A stretch of 64,000 bases of DNA from Deefgea rivuli DSM 18356 (GTDB taxonomy: Bacteria; Pseudomonadota; Gammaproteobacteria; Burkholderiales; Chitinibacteraceae): NCBI RefSeq assembly GCF_000620145.1, contig NZ_JHVM01000014.1, positions 40,422-104,421 of the forward strand, read 5' to 3'. This document shows positions 54,586 through 61,874 of the stretch, one piece after another (position 1 is the stretch's first letter; every line of letters begins with the position of its first letter). The position numbers and the translations under genes were made by a program. The notes under the pieces were generated by a model. It did no database searches. It was not told the DNA's origin and worked only from the letters and a program-made list of their open reading frames with translations.

Positions 54586-55542
54586 ATGGATAAAAGGCTC
54601 AATATGCAGCTCAGCCCCGAAGAACGGCTGGTTTTTCTCAGCAAAAATCCCAGCTTCACCGAACTCATCAACGCTTGCCCTGCGGCGTGGCAAAGCGTGC
54701 GTACCGAACTCGAAGGCATCTTTGCGCGGCGCGATCCAGCGGAACTCAAAGCCATCGTCGAAAAAGTCCGCATTCGCGCACCGCACGATGCGCGGTTTTT
54801 ATCCGGAGAAAGAGATGGTCGCGCTTACGCTGAGTTCGTCGCGCAGCAAGAGCGGCAACGCCTGATCGAACTGGCACTACGCCAATATGCGTTCTCGACC
54901 GCGACGGGGGTTGGCGCGGGCAAAGTGCGCTTTAATCTGTGGAATGGCCTCATCATGCAGCGCTTGTTGTTTGAGCGTGATTTGGTGCGCAAACCGGTGT
55001 CGATACGGCGCTTTAAATGGACTTGGCCGCTGATTACGCAAAAGCATTTCTTAATGCCCTTGGTCGAAAAACGCGGGATTTACTGCTTCTACAGCAAGGA
55101 ATTGATTGCTGGATTAGCCCAAGTGATCGGCAACCGCGCTTGCCTTGAAATCGCCGCTGGCGACGGCACGCTCAGCCGCTTTTTACGTGGGCAGAATGTA
55201 GCCATCACTGCGTGCGATGATTTTAGCTGGGGCAAAGTCGTCAACTACCCCGCCGACGTGCAAAAGCTCGACGCCAGCACCGCGATTGCGCAACACCAAC
55301 CCGAAGTCGTCCTCTGCTGCTGGCCACCAGCGGGCAATCACTTTGAAAAACAAATCTTCCGCCAACGCTGTGTGCAAACCTACATCGTCATCGGCAGTCA
55401 TTCGCGCTTTATCACCGGCAATTGGGGCGATTACGAAGCGCAAACTTTGTTTGATAGTCAAGAAAGGCGCGACCTCAGCCGCTTAGTCTTGCCACCGGAA
55501 TTGGGGGCGGGGGTTTGGGTTTTTCAGAGAAAACAAACATAG
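54586..55542 (+). CDS. Putative class I SAM-dependent methyltransferase
   Basis: A 318-residue soluble protein. The N-terminal third is helical and unrecognised. About residue 185 onwards a Rossmann-like core shows CLEIAAGDGTLSRFL (motif I), TACDDFSW (strand 2 acid) and PEVVLCCWPPAGNHFE, which replaces the usual motif IV with a Trp-Pro-Pro. The substrate is not known. A second ATG at 54604 is preceded by a better ribosome site (AAAAGGCTCAAT) and may be the true start. A repeat block begins right after the stop codon. Confidence 0.7.
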   Translation: MDKRLNMQLSPEERLVFLSKNPSFTELINACPAAWQSVRTELEGIFARRDPAELKAIVEKVRIRAPHDARFLSGERDGRAYAEFVAQQERQRLIELALRQYAFSTATGVGAGKVRFNLWNGLIMQRLLFERDLVRKPVSIRRFKWTWPLITQKHFLMPLVEKRGIYCFYSKELIAGLAQVIGNRACLEIAAGDGTLSRFLRGQNVAITACDDFSWGKVVNYPADVQKLDASTAIAQHQPEVVLCCWPPAGNHFEKQIFRQRCVQTYIVIGSHSRFITGNWGDYEAQTLFDSQERRDLSRLVLPPELGAGVWVFQRKQT

Positions 55543-55582
55543 GATGGGTGGAGCGGAGCGATACCCATCATTGCAATTAGAT
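55540..55582. repeat. GGATGGGTGGAGCG-type repeat, truncated copy
   Basis: TAGGATGGGTGGAGCGGAGC then GATACCCATCATTGCAA and ATGGGT; its right arm is missing where the next palindrome begins. The matching complete copy is at 56871-56949. Confidence 0.7.
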
Positions 55583-55631
55583 GGGTATTTCAATACAAGT
55601 ATTGATTAATAAAGCCCATATAGCAATACCC
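55583..55631. repeat. Dispersed palindrome, copy 12 (abuts another repeat)
   Basis: GGGTATTTCAATACAAGT and GCCCATATAGCAATACCC around ATTGATTAATAAA. It begins exactly where the truncated GGATGGGTGGAGCG repeat ends. Confidence 0.65.
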
Positions 55632-55798
55632 ACACCTATTCGAACAGTAAGTATTACCAAAATACACCTCATGTCAGCTGACCTGTCTTATCCTCGCAAT
55701 ATTCAATGCAAATCACGGCAAGAGAAAACAATGAGCTGGCATAATCGCAGACATTGTCGGTTTATATGCTGACCCTTTATGCTTTAGTGAGCTTCCTG

Positions 55799-56860
55799 AT
55801 GAGTCTTGCAACACCCAACGTAAGTGAACTACTCAATGAAAATAAAGCAAAAATTGCTGCTATTTTTATGGAGCACTTAGAAAGTCAGCGTGAATCGGAT
55901 CCATTAATCGGTGCAAAAATTGGTGGCAAAGAACTGCTTGAACGCTTATTGGCAGGAATGCAAACCGAAAAAGGCGTGCATGCTGAAAGCTTGTTGTGTG
56001 CTCTGGGTTCACTAGCAGGTTACTCATGCCAAGCAGCGGTGCGCGCAGAATGGGTAGATGAAAAAGGCCAGCCAGAGAAAAAGGTGTTCTCCATAATTGA
56101 GACACAGAACCGACAGCGCTTCTTTTTTGGTGATTTACCAAATCAAACGCTAGGAGAAAATGAGTATTCGGTGCTGAAATTAAGTGCTGCAGCAGCTCTT
56201 GAACTAGGTCTAGGTAAACTCATAGATTTTAAATCGATCTTCGAGCATGTAGCTGGGAGCATAGGATGGGATCATTTTGGTACTCCACGACTGCCTGCGG
56301 GACACCAACCGGGTGATCTTCCTATCAATTACGTTATGCACTTGTGGCCAAGTTGCTTGGAGTTACTCAAGCAATTTTGTGCGAAACCAGCAGAGTGGCC
56401 AATTTTATTGGGCGTAGCCATTCAACAGGGAATGCGATATTGCAAAGATGTAATTGATCCCGCCTTGGCGCTAACGATAGTCATGGAAAGCGCAATCCCA
56501 ATGGCCAAAATTGATCTGCAAGGGAAATTGGCGCAGATCAAAGCAGAAGAAAAAACACGAAATTCTGCGTTACCATTTTGGCTGCATTCACAAGAAGCAA
56601 AAGTAGTATGCGTGGGCTCAATCATTCATATTGGCTTAGCGATATTCGGGCCTTTAGGGCTTGGCTATCTTGAATTGCCTTTCTTATATACTCTGACCTC
56701 GCTCATTATTCCTTTTATGCTCTTAATCTGTGCTTATAGATTCGATGTCTTTAAGAAAGATTTTCAAGGAATGTGGTTGGACAAAGTTTTATTTTGGGGA
56801 ATTGCGCTAATGCCCGTCTTACTGCAAATCTACAATTTTCTAAAAGCTCAGTTGGTATAG
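55799..56860 (+). CDS. Hypothetical membrane protein flanked by repeats
   Basis: A 353-residue protein I do not recognise. From the ATG at 55799 (an upstream TTG/ATG frame exists) it has a soluble front part (EHLESQRESDPLIGAKIGG, LLCALGSLAGYSCQAAVRAE), a central Trp/Pro-rich segment (GSIGWDHFGTPRLPAGHQPG), and two or three C-terminal membrane helices (VCVGSIIHIGLAIFGPLGLG, FLYTLTSLIIPFMLLICAY, LFWGIALMPVLLQIYNF). Base use is AT-richer than in flanking genes. It is bracketed by two copies of the same repeat, which hints at a transferred cassette. Confidence 0.6.
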   Translation: MSLATPNVSELLNENKAKIAAIFMEHLESQRESDPLIGAKIGGKELLERLLAGMQTEKGVHAESLLCALGSLAGYSCQAAVRAEWVDEKGQPEKKVFSIIETQNRQRFFFGDLPNQTLGENEYSVLKLSAAAALELGLGKLIDFKSIFEHVAGSIGWDHFGTPRLPAGHQPGDLPINYVMHLWPSCLELLKQFCAKPAEWPILLGVAIQQGMRYCKDVIDPALALTIVMESAIPMAKIDLQGKLAQIKAEEKTRNSALPFWLHSQEAKVVCVGSIIHIGLAIFGPLGLGYLELPFLYTLTSLIIPFMLLICAYRFDVFKKDFQGMWLDKVLFWGIALMPVLLQIYNFLKAQLV

Positions 56861-56870
56861 TTTCAGGTGC

Positions 56871-56949
56871 GTAGGATGGGTGGAGCGAAGCGATACCCAT
56901 CACTGCAAGACGATGGGCATCGCCAAAATACGGCTCAACCCATCCTACG
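56871..56949. repeat. GGATGGGTGGAGCG-type inverted repeat, complete copy
   Basis: GTAGGATGGGTGGAGC at the left and GGCTCAACCCATCCTAC at the right are inverted, with an inner GATACCCATC / GATGGGCATC pairing. This motif type is common between genes in many proteobacteria. Confidence 0.8.
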
Positions 56950-56951
56950 AA

Positions 56952-57896
56952 TTAATTATCAAAACTAACCCGCTCCACCTTAAACCCCCGCTTCGCCAAT
57001 AACGCTGGCAGGCCGTTTTTTCCTATCATGTGCAGGCTACCGACGGCGACGAAAATCGGTGCGGATTGGCTGTGGAGTTTGGCAATGCTGTCGACCATCG
57101 GTGGATTGCGCTCATCGAGCAAACGCCGTAGATCGGCACGCTGTTTGGGCGTGTTCATACAGTTGCACCAGTCGGCAAAGGTTTCCAAGGTGAATAAATC
57201 CGATGCCGCCCACGCGTCAAGCAGCTTGATCGTCATCGCTTGGCCGTTATTATTTTCGATCAAGGACAATGCTTCGGCATATTCAGCGGGGCTGACTTTG
57301 CCATCGCCGAGCAAGGCATGCATTTGGCTTTCGGCGGTTTCCAAGGCGACAATTCTCTTGCCCGCGTTTTTGGTGCCAGCCAGCACATACTCGGTGCCGT
57401 AAGCGGTTTCAAAGCCTGCTTCACGCAAACCGAGCACGCCCAAGGTCGAAAATAACAGTGCCGGATGAATCCCGGATACGATGGTCTCGGGTAGACAGAC
57501 TTTATCCAACTGCGTTTTCAGGCGAGATTTAAGCGCCGCTGGCACTTGCCCCGCGCCTTGGCTGCCTAATTGCTGCAATTTGGCTAAGGTGGCCGGATCG
57601 GTCAGATCTAACTCTAAGGCAATGGTTTGGCTTTGTTGCAAGGCTTGCAGCGTTTTCGGCCCTGGCAGTGCCGCCGATAGACGGTTAATGTGGATCGAGC
57701 CATAGAGCCAAGAATGACTGCCATCCTTGCTGATCTTCCATAAAAACCCACGGTCTTTCGCGCTGGCTTGCAAAGCCTGTATTTGCTCGACTGTGGGCAT
57801 CGCTAGCGGGGGTACACACTCAGCGGCAGCGTTTTTACTCGCGAATAAAGCAATACCCAATGAAAAACAACGCACAGTACGCAGTAACAAAGACAT
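56952..57896 (-). CDS. TraB/GumN-family exported protein
   Basis: A 314-residue protein with a signal peptide (1-24, ending NAAA). The mature part follows the TraB/GumN fold: FLWKISKDGSHSWLYGSIHI, a long helical middle, TYGTEYVLAGTKNAGKRIVA-type ETAE, and the C-terminal PIFVAVGSLHMIGKNGLPAL with the two conserved GS-H motifs (GSIH and GSLH). The family is proposed to be metalloprotease-like (His and Glu residues of GxxH repeats). Role in the periplasm not known. Monocistronic. Confidence 0.86.
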   Translation of the reverse strand: MSLLLRTVRCFSLGIALFASKNAAAECVPPLAMPTVEQIQALQASAKDRGFLWKISKDGSHSWLYGSIHINRLSAALPGPKTLQALQQSQTIALELDLTDPATLAKLQQLGSQGAGQVPAALKSRLKTQLDKVCLPETIVSGIHPALLFSTLGVLGLREAGFETAYGTEYVLAGTKNAGKRIVALETAESQMHALLGDGKVSPAEYAEALSLIENNNGQAMTIKLLDAWAASDLFTLETFADWCNCMNTPKQRADLRRLLDERNPPMVDSIAKLHSQSAPIFVAVGSLHMIGKNGLPALLAKRGFKVERVSFDN

Positions 57897-57982
57897 AAAT
57901 AACCTAGTAATAAACGATAAACAGGCCGGTTTTCACCTGCCACGCAAAAAATATCCAGTGGATTTTAAGCGCATACGATGAC

Positions 57983-58014
57983 GCTGCTGTATTAAATTTA
58001 TTTAATACAGCAGC
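57983..58014. repeat. Perfect 14-bp hairpin
   Basis: GCTGCTGTATTAAA and TTTAATACAGCAGC around TTTA, in the TraB/patatin intergenic region, upstream of the TraB gene. No T-run. Could be an operator, an mRNA hairpin or a further repeat type; it carries the TATTAAA...TTTAATA core that some dispersed palindromes also show. Confidence 0.6.
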
Positions 58015-58092
58015 ACTGCGCAACGACAGGCTGTAGCCATCAGGCGAAGTCACCCGCAATCAGAGTTTAGCGATTGAAATAGATAGCATGCA

Positions 58093-58139
58093 GGTATTTA
58101 ACTATAGGGCATGATATGTATTGCCTACAGTCAAATACC
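58093..58139. repeat. Dispersed palindrome, copy 13
   Basis: GGTATTTAACTATAGGGCA and TGCCTACAGTCAAATACC arms around TGATATGTAT; it ends 9 bases after the stop codon of the patatin-like gene. Confidence 0.75.
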
Positions 58140-58147
58140 CATAGAGC

Positions 58148-59143
58148 CTATTGCAAATGCGATAGGTTTTCCTCGGCATATCGCTTTGCCGTGGCATAAC
58201 CCACTTGATACAGCCGCGTTAAATTACTGCGCGACCAGTCAAAGACATCGGGCAAATCCGCATCGGGAATGGATTCGAGCAGCGGTACTTTATGCAGCGT
58301 GATGCCATCACTGTGTAGCGCTTCGAACAATTTCACGTCATCGCGCGCGATTTCGACCAGCGGCGTAATCATCGACATCACCCACGCATCGTATAAATCT
58401 TTTGGTTTGCGCAGCAGTTTCTCCGCACCAAGCAAATCGAAAATGACGATTTCTTCGAGATCGGGATAGTTTTTGCGCAGGTCTTTAAAGTTCAAACAAT
58501 CAATCGCCGCGCCTTCCATATAAAAATCACCATCGATCTCGGTGGGCGCATACAGAAAAGGGAAAGACAGCGCAGCTTGCAATTGCTTCACGCCAATTTT
58601 TTGCCGTGGCCAGTTCGCCATTTCATGCTGGCTGAGATTGTACGCATTGACCCAAATATCAGTCCCCGGCTGCTGCAAGGCAGCAAAATCAATCAGTTGC
58701 TCAACAAACGGCGCGTGAGCGCACAGACCCAGTGATGCGCTATCTACGTCACTTGGGCAAGCCGTGGCGATGCTAAGCTGAGTTACATCTTTGAACGTCT
58801 GCGAAAAACTATCCTTTGGTTGCCATTGCGCCAGCATTGCCTGAAAAGGCGCAGTCATTTGGCGATACATATCCGCCTTTGCACCGGGCTTATTGAAGAC
58901 TTTGAAATTCACTGGAAATACCTGATACAAATAATCGGCAATGCCCATTTCTTGCAAGCTACGCAAAGTGCTGACCGGATCGCCATTTTTAGGCGCCAAA
59001 TACATCAAGCCCAATAAAGCGCCCGCACCCGCAGTGGAAATCACATCAAATTGCAGCCCCAACTCGTGAAAAGCTTCGAGTGCGCCAGCAACCAAAGTGG
59101 CATTGGGTGCGCCACCGCTAATAATCAGTGCTGTTCGCGCCAT
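58148..59143 (-). CDS. Patatin-like protein with lost catalytic dyad
   Basis: A 331-residue protein of the patatin phospholipase fold. The oxyanion turn reads SGGAPNATLVAGALE (about 9-23). The nucleophile elbow, normally GTSAG, reads TAGAG here: Gly39 stands where the serine should be (codons ACT-GCG-GGT-GCG-GGC). The partner Asp of DG(G/A) is also changed (YMEGAAIDCLNF). The rest of the fold is well kept, so it may be a pseudoenzyme or act by another chemistry. No signal peptide; probably cytoplasmic. A dispersed palindrome sits right behind it. Confidence 0.82.
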   Translation of the reverse strand: MARTALIISGGAPNATLVAGALEAFHELGLQFDVISTAGAGALLGLMYLAPKNGDPVSTLRSLQEMGIADYLYQVFPVNFKVFNKPGAKADMYRQMTAPFQAMLAQWQPKDSFSQTFKDVTQLSIATACPSDVDSASLGLCAHAPFVEQLIDFAALQQPGTDIWVNAYNLSQHEMANWPRQKIGVKQLQAALSFPFLYAPTEIDGDFYMEGAAIDCLNFKDLRKNYPDLEEIVIFDLLGAEKLLRKPKDLYDAWVMSMITPLVEIARDDVKLFEALHSDGITLHKVPLLESIPDADLPDVFDWSRSNLTRLYQVGYATAKRYAEENLSHLQ

Positions 59144-59376
59144 AATCTTGCTCCATAAAAATTTTGCATGAAGTACTTATACCCATTGCAAATATTTACA
59201 TCAACAACAAAATTTATGAAAGCTATATGACATTGTATTAGCCTTGAACTCCATTGGCTTCAACGAGACGAGCATGCAAGCTGGCGTTTTTATTTAACAC
59301 ACTGATGAATAAAAACCGCCATAGGCAAGGTGCAATAGATGCGCGATGATAGTCGGCTATTTGCTGGAATCGAGAT

Positions 59377-60141
59377 ATGGATACGACGCTGCTCTTCTTA
59401 CTGCCCACCGCATTTATTGCGGGCTTGATCGATGCCGCAGTCGGCGGCGGCGGATTAATTTTGCTGCCCGGTCTGCTCACCGCATTGCCAAAAGAAATCC
59501 CTGCCGCATTGTTCGGCACGAATAAATTCACAGCAGTATGGGGTACTGCCGCAGCGGCATTGAATTACATGCGTCGCATTCGTATACCTTGGAAAATTAT
59601 TCTGCCAGCAGCGGCAACGGCATTCGTTGGCTCGCTGAGTGGTGCGCGCATTACGCATTATTTGCCCGCTGATGTAATTCGCCCCTTGGTCATTATTTTG
59701 CTCGCCGTGATGCTAGCGTATACCTGGTTCAAACCGGCCTTTGGCGACGAAGATGCAGGCCGTACGCTAACACGCCGCGATCTATACATCGGTATGGCGA
59801 TTGGTGCTGTGATTGGCTTTTATGATGGTCTGTTTGGCCCCGGCACGGGATCATTTTTGGTGTTTTTGTTTGTGCGGTTTTTTCACTTTGATTTTATGCG
59901 CGCAACCGCCTGCGCCAAAGTCGTCAACCTCACCACCAACGCCGCCGCGCTGGTGTTTTTTATTCCCGCCAAACTCGTGCTGTTTAGCTATGCCATCCCG
60001 ATGGCGATTGCCAATATTGCAGGCGCACAGCTGGGCAGTTATTTGGCGATACGCGGCGGCAATAGATGGATTCGACGCTTGTTTTTGCTACTCGCGATCT
60101 GCTTATTGAGTAAATTGATTTGGCAGCAATACGGCGCTTAA
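59377..60141 (+). CDS. TauE/SafE (TSUP) family membrane exporter
   Basis: A 254-residue inner-membrane protein with about eight helices and the duplicated family signature: IAGLIDAAVGGGGLILLPG at 14-32 and GFYDGLFGPGTGSFLVFLF about 150-168. It matches YfcA-like sulfite/sulfoacetate exporters. Transported compound unknown. No sulfur-metabolism gene is adjacent; promoter lies in the 230-base gap upstream. Confidence 0.9.
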   Translation: MDTTLLFLLPTAFIAGLIDAAVGGGGLILLPGLLTALPKEIPAALFGTNKFTAVWGTAAAALNYMRRIRIPWKIILPAAATAFVGSLSGARITHYLPADVIRPLVIILLAVMLAYTWFKPAFGDEDAGRTLTRRDLYIGMAIGAVIGFYDGLFGPGTGSFLVFLFVRFFHFDFMRATACAKVVNLTTNAAALVFFIPAKLVLFSYAIPMAIANIAGAQLGSYLAIRGGNRWIRRLFLLLAICLLSKLIWQQYGA

Positions 60142-60279
60142 ATTTATTCTATTTAAACAAAGCCCCACAGCCTATCCACCCCTTTTCCCTTACTTACTCA
60201 CAGACTAATCCACAAGCATCTGCTAAAACGAAAGAATGCGTTGCGCAGCAGCGCAGACGTTTAATTGGAGGATGAGGTC

Positions 60280-60660
60280 ATGTTGAGCAAAACCCTACAC
60301 GGCGCAGTGAGTATTATGTCGCGCGTGGACTTTATTCGAATGGCATCGACTGAAATGGCGCAGGCGGTGATTTTTTTAACTTACGATACGACTGATGAGC
60401 GCACGAGCAACTCGCGCGGCAAACTGCTGCACTATCTCAGTGAAATTGGCATGACGACTGAAGCACAAGCGATTGAAGCGCACAAATCGATTTTGATGTA
60501 TGAGCTGGCCAGTGACGCAGTGCGAGCCTGGCAACAGATTAATGACCATACGCATGTTGTCGCAGCGCATGTATTTTGGCATGGTCTACAAGATGATGCG
60601 GTGCATAGCGCATTGCTACAGGCAAGACCAAAAGAAATTAGCCCATTAGCCCATCACTAA
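60280..60660 (+). CDS. Hypothetical 126-residue cytoplasmic protein
   Basis: Unrecognised family. From the ATG at 60280 (GGAGGATGAGGTC before it; the TTG at 60265 was rejected) it is soluble and helical: TLHGAVSIMSRVDFIRMAST, AVIFLTYDTTDERTSNSRG, LHYLSEIGMTTEAQAIEAHK. No neighbours give context. It may be a small regulatory or adaptor protein. Confidence 0.6.
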   Translation: MLSKTLHGAVSIMSRVDFIRMASTEMAQAVIFLTYDTTDERTSNSRGKLLHYLSEIGMTTEAQAIEAHKSILMYELASDAVRAWQQINDHTHVVAAHVFWHGLQDDAVHSALLQARPKEISPLAHH

Positions 60661-60673
60661 AGGTGATCATTAA

Positions 60674-60720
60674 GGTATATTTCGCTAGGCCTTTATTAAT
60701 TAGGCCTAGCGAGCAATACC
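60674..60720. repeat. Dispersed palindrome, copy 14 (near-perfect arms)
   Basis: GGTATATTTCGCTAGGCCT and AGGCCTAGCGAGCAATACC around TTATTAATT; CGCTAGGCCT pairs perfectly. It sits between the stop codons of two convergent genes (13 bases after the 60280 gene and 7 before the 60727 stop). Confidence 0.85.
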
Positions 60721-60726
60721 AATCAG

Positions 60727-61728
60727 TTATTTTCTAATGCCACCCACATTACGTTCACTCAACTGCGCGAAATAAAACCATTCATTACCCGGCACAGCGC
60801 TTGGATTTGGGAACAGTACAAAACCATCGCACGGCGCGGTTTCCAAACTACCATCATGACGGGTACCAATCACTTCGCCAGCTTTGACCGGATCAAAACT
60901 AGCCCATGTTTTAGTAAAAACATCATCCGCATGGTGACGATCAATTACGCGGCTAATTTTCAAAACTTCCAAATCCGTCTGCACCACCGCTGGCGGCACA
61001 TCGGCCAGATTCAAGCAGGCAATCGCATTGCGTACCCCTTGATACGCCACTTCAGGCGAGGTTACATCTTTGTGCTGGCCGCATTCCAGCGTCAATGAAT
61101 AACCGCCATGCGCGCGCGTGTATTCGGTCGTGCCAACACCATAGCTTGGATCGGTATTAAGCAAGTGTGAGCGCTCGCAGGCTGGCGTATACGCCATACG
61201 ATGCTTAACGCCTTCGGCATAAGTGCAGAGCCAGCCTTCCACAATCCGATGCGGCCCTAAGCGAACTGCCAAAGCCTCTTCTTCGTTGGCCAAGGCAAAC
61301 GGCTGTAAATCACCCTCGTTATTCTCAGGTCCCAACATAATAAACGGCTCGCCCGGATTATTCGTTGAATGCAAATCCAGTAGCACATCATGATCGGCCA
61401 GCAAAGGACAAAGCGCATTGGCGATACGATCTTCAAAATCGTGCGGTTCATCGGTCACGCGAAAATTGCGGTTTAAATTGCGATCACCATTGCGCTGTCC
61501 TTTCTCAAAAGCCAAAGGATTGGTGATCGGCACAAAGGTAATCCGCCCACGCAATAGCTGCAACTCACCCGAATCCAATTCAGCCATCACGCGATGAATC
61601 GCCTTGGTGCCGCAATCTTCATTGCCATGCACGGCGCCCAGTACGATCAAACTCGGCCCCGCATCGAGCGCAGAATAAGCAAACGATTTGAGTTGAAAAC
61701 GTTGGTGCGGCAATACGGCGCTCGACAT
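60727..61728 (-). CDS. Succinylglutamate desuccinylase/aspartoacylase family zinc enzyme
   Basis: A 333-residue M14-like deacylase from the ATG at 61728 (GAGG with 6-base spacing; the longer frame to 61752 is less likely). Zinc ligands are visible: His34 and Glu37 in GAVHGNEDCG and His120 in VLLDLHSTNNP; NGDRNLNRNFR at 81-91 binds the carboxylate. AstE or aspartoacylase activity on an N-acyl amino acid is expected, but no arginine catabolic genes surround it, so the substrate is open. A palindrome lies at its 3' end. Confidence 0.88.
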   Translation of the reverse strand: MSSAVLPHQRFQLKSFAYSALDAGPSLIVLGAVHGNEDCGTKAIHRVMAELDSGELQLLRGRITFVPITNPLAFEKGQRNGDRNLNRNFRVTDEPHDFEDRIANALCPLLADHDVLLDLHSTNNPGEPFIMLGPENNEGDLQPFALANEEEALAVRLGPHRIVEGWLCTYAEGVKHRMAYTPACERSHLLNTDPSYGVGTTEYTRAHGGYSLTLECGQHKDVTSPEVAYQGVRNAIACLNLADVPPAVVQTDLEVLKISRVIDRHHADDVFTKTWASFDPVKAGEVIGTRHDGSLETAPCDGFVLFPNPSAVPGNEWFYFAQLSERNVGGIRK

Positions 61729-61832
61729 AAAAAACCTCAATAGCAAATTCAAATGGTGGGACGAATTATCAGCTCATTAAACGGTGCTGTACATGGCCGA
61801 AGCGACAAAATGTGAATTTCTCTCGACAATAA

Positions 61833-61855
61833 AAAAGTCCCCCGCAGGGGCTTTT
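61833..61855 (-). terminator. Terminator of aceK
   Basis: On the minus strand AAAAGCCCC-TGCG-GGGGACTTTTTT, 20 bases after the aceK stop codon. Confidence 0.87.
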
Positions 61856-61874
61856 AAGATCACATCAGATGCGC

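Noticed and set aside
59238..59531. 97-codon minus-strand frame
   Set aside because: Overlaps the start of the TauE/SafE gene in antisense and has no domain or signal.
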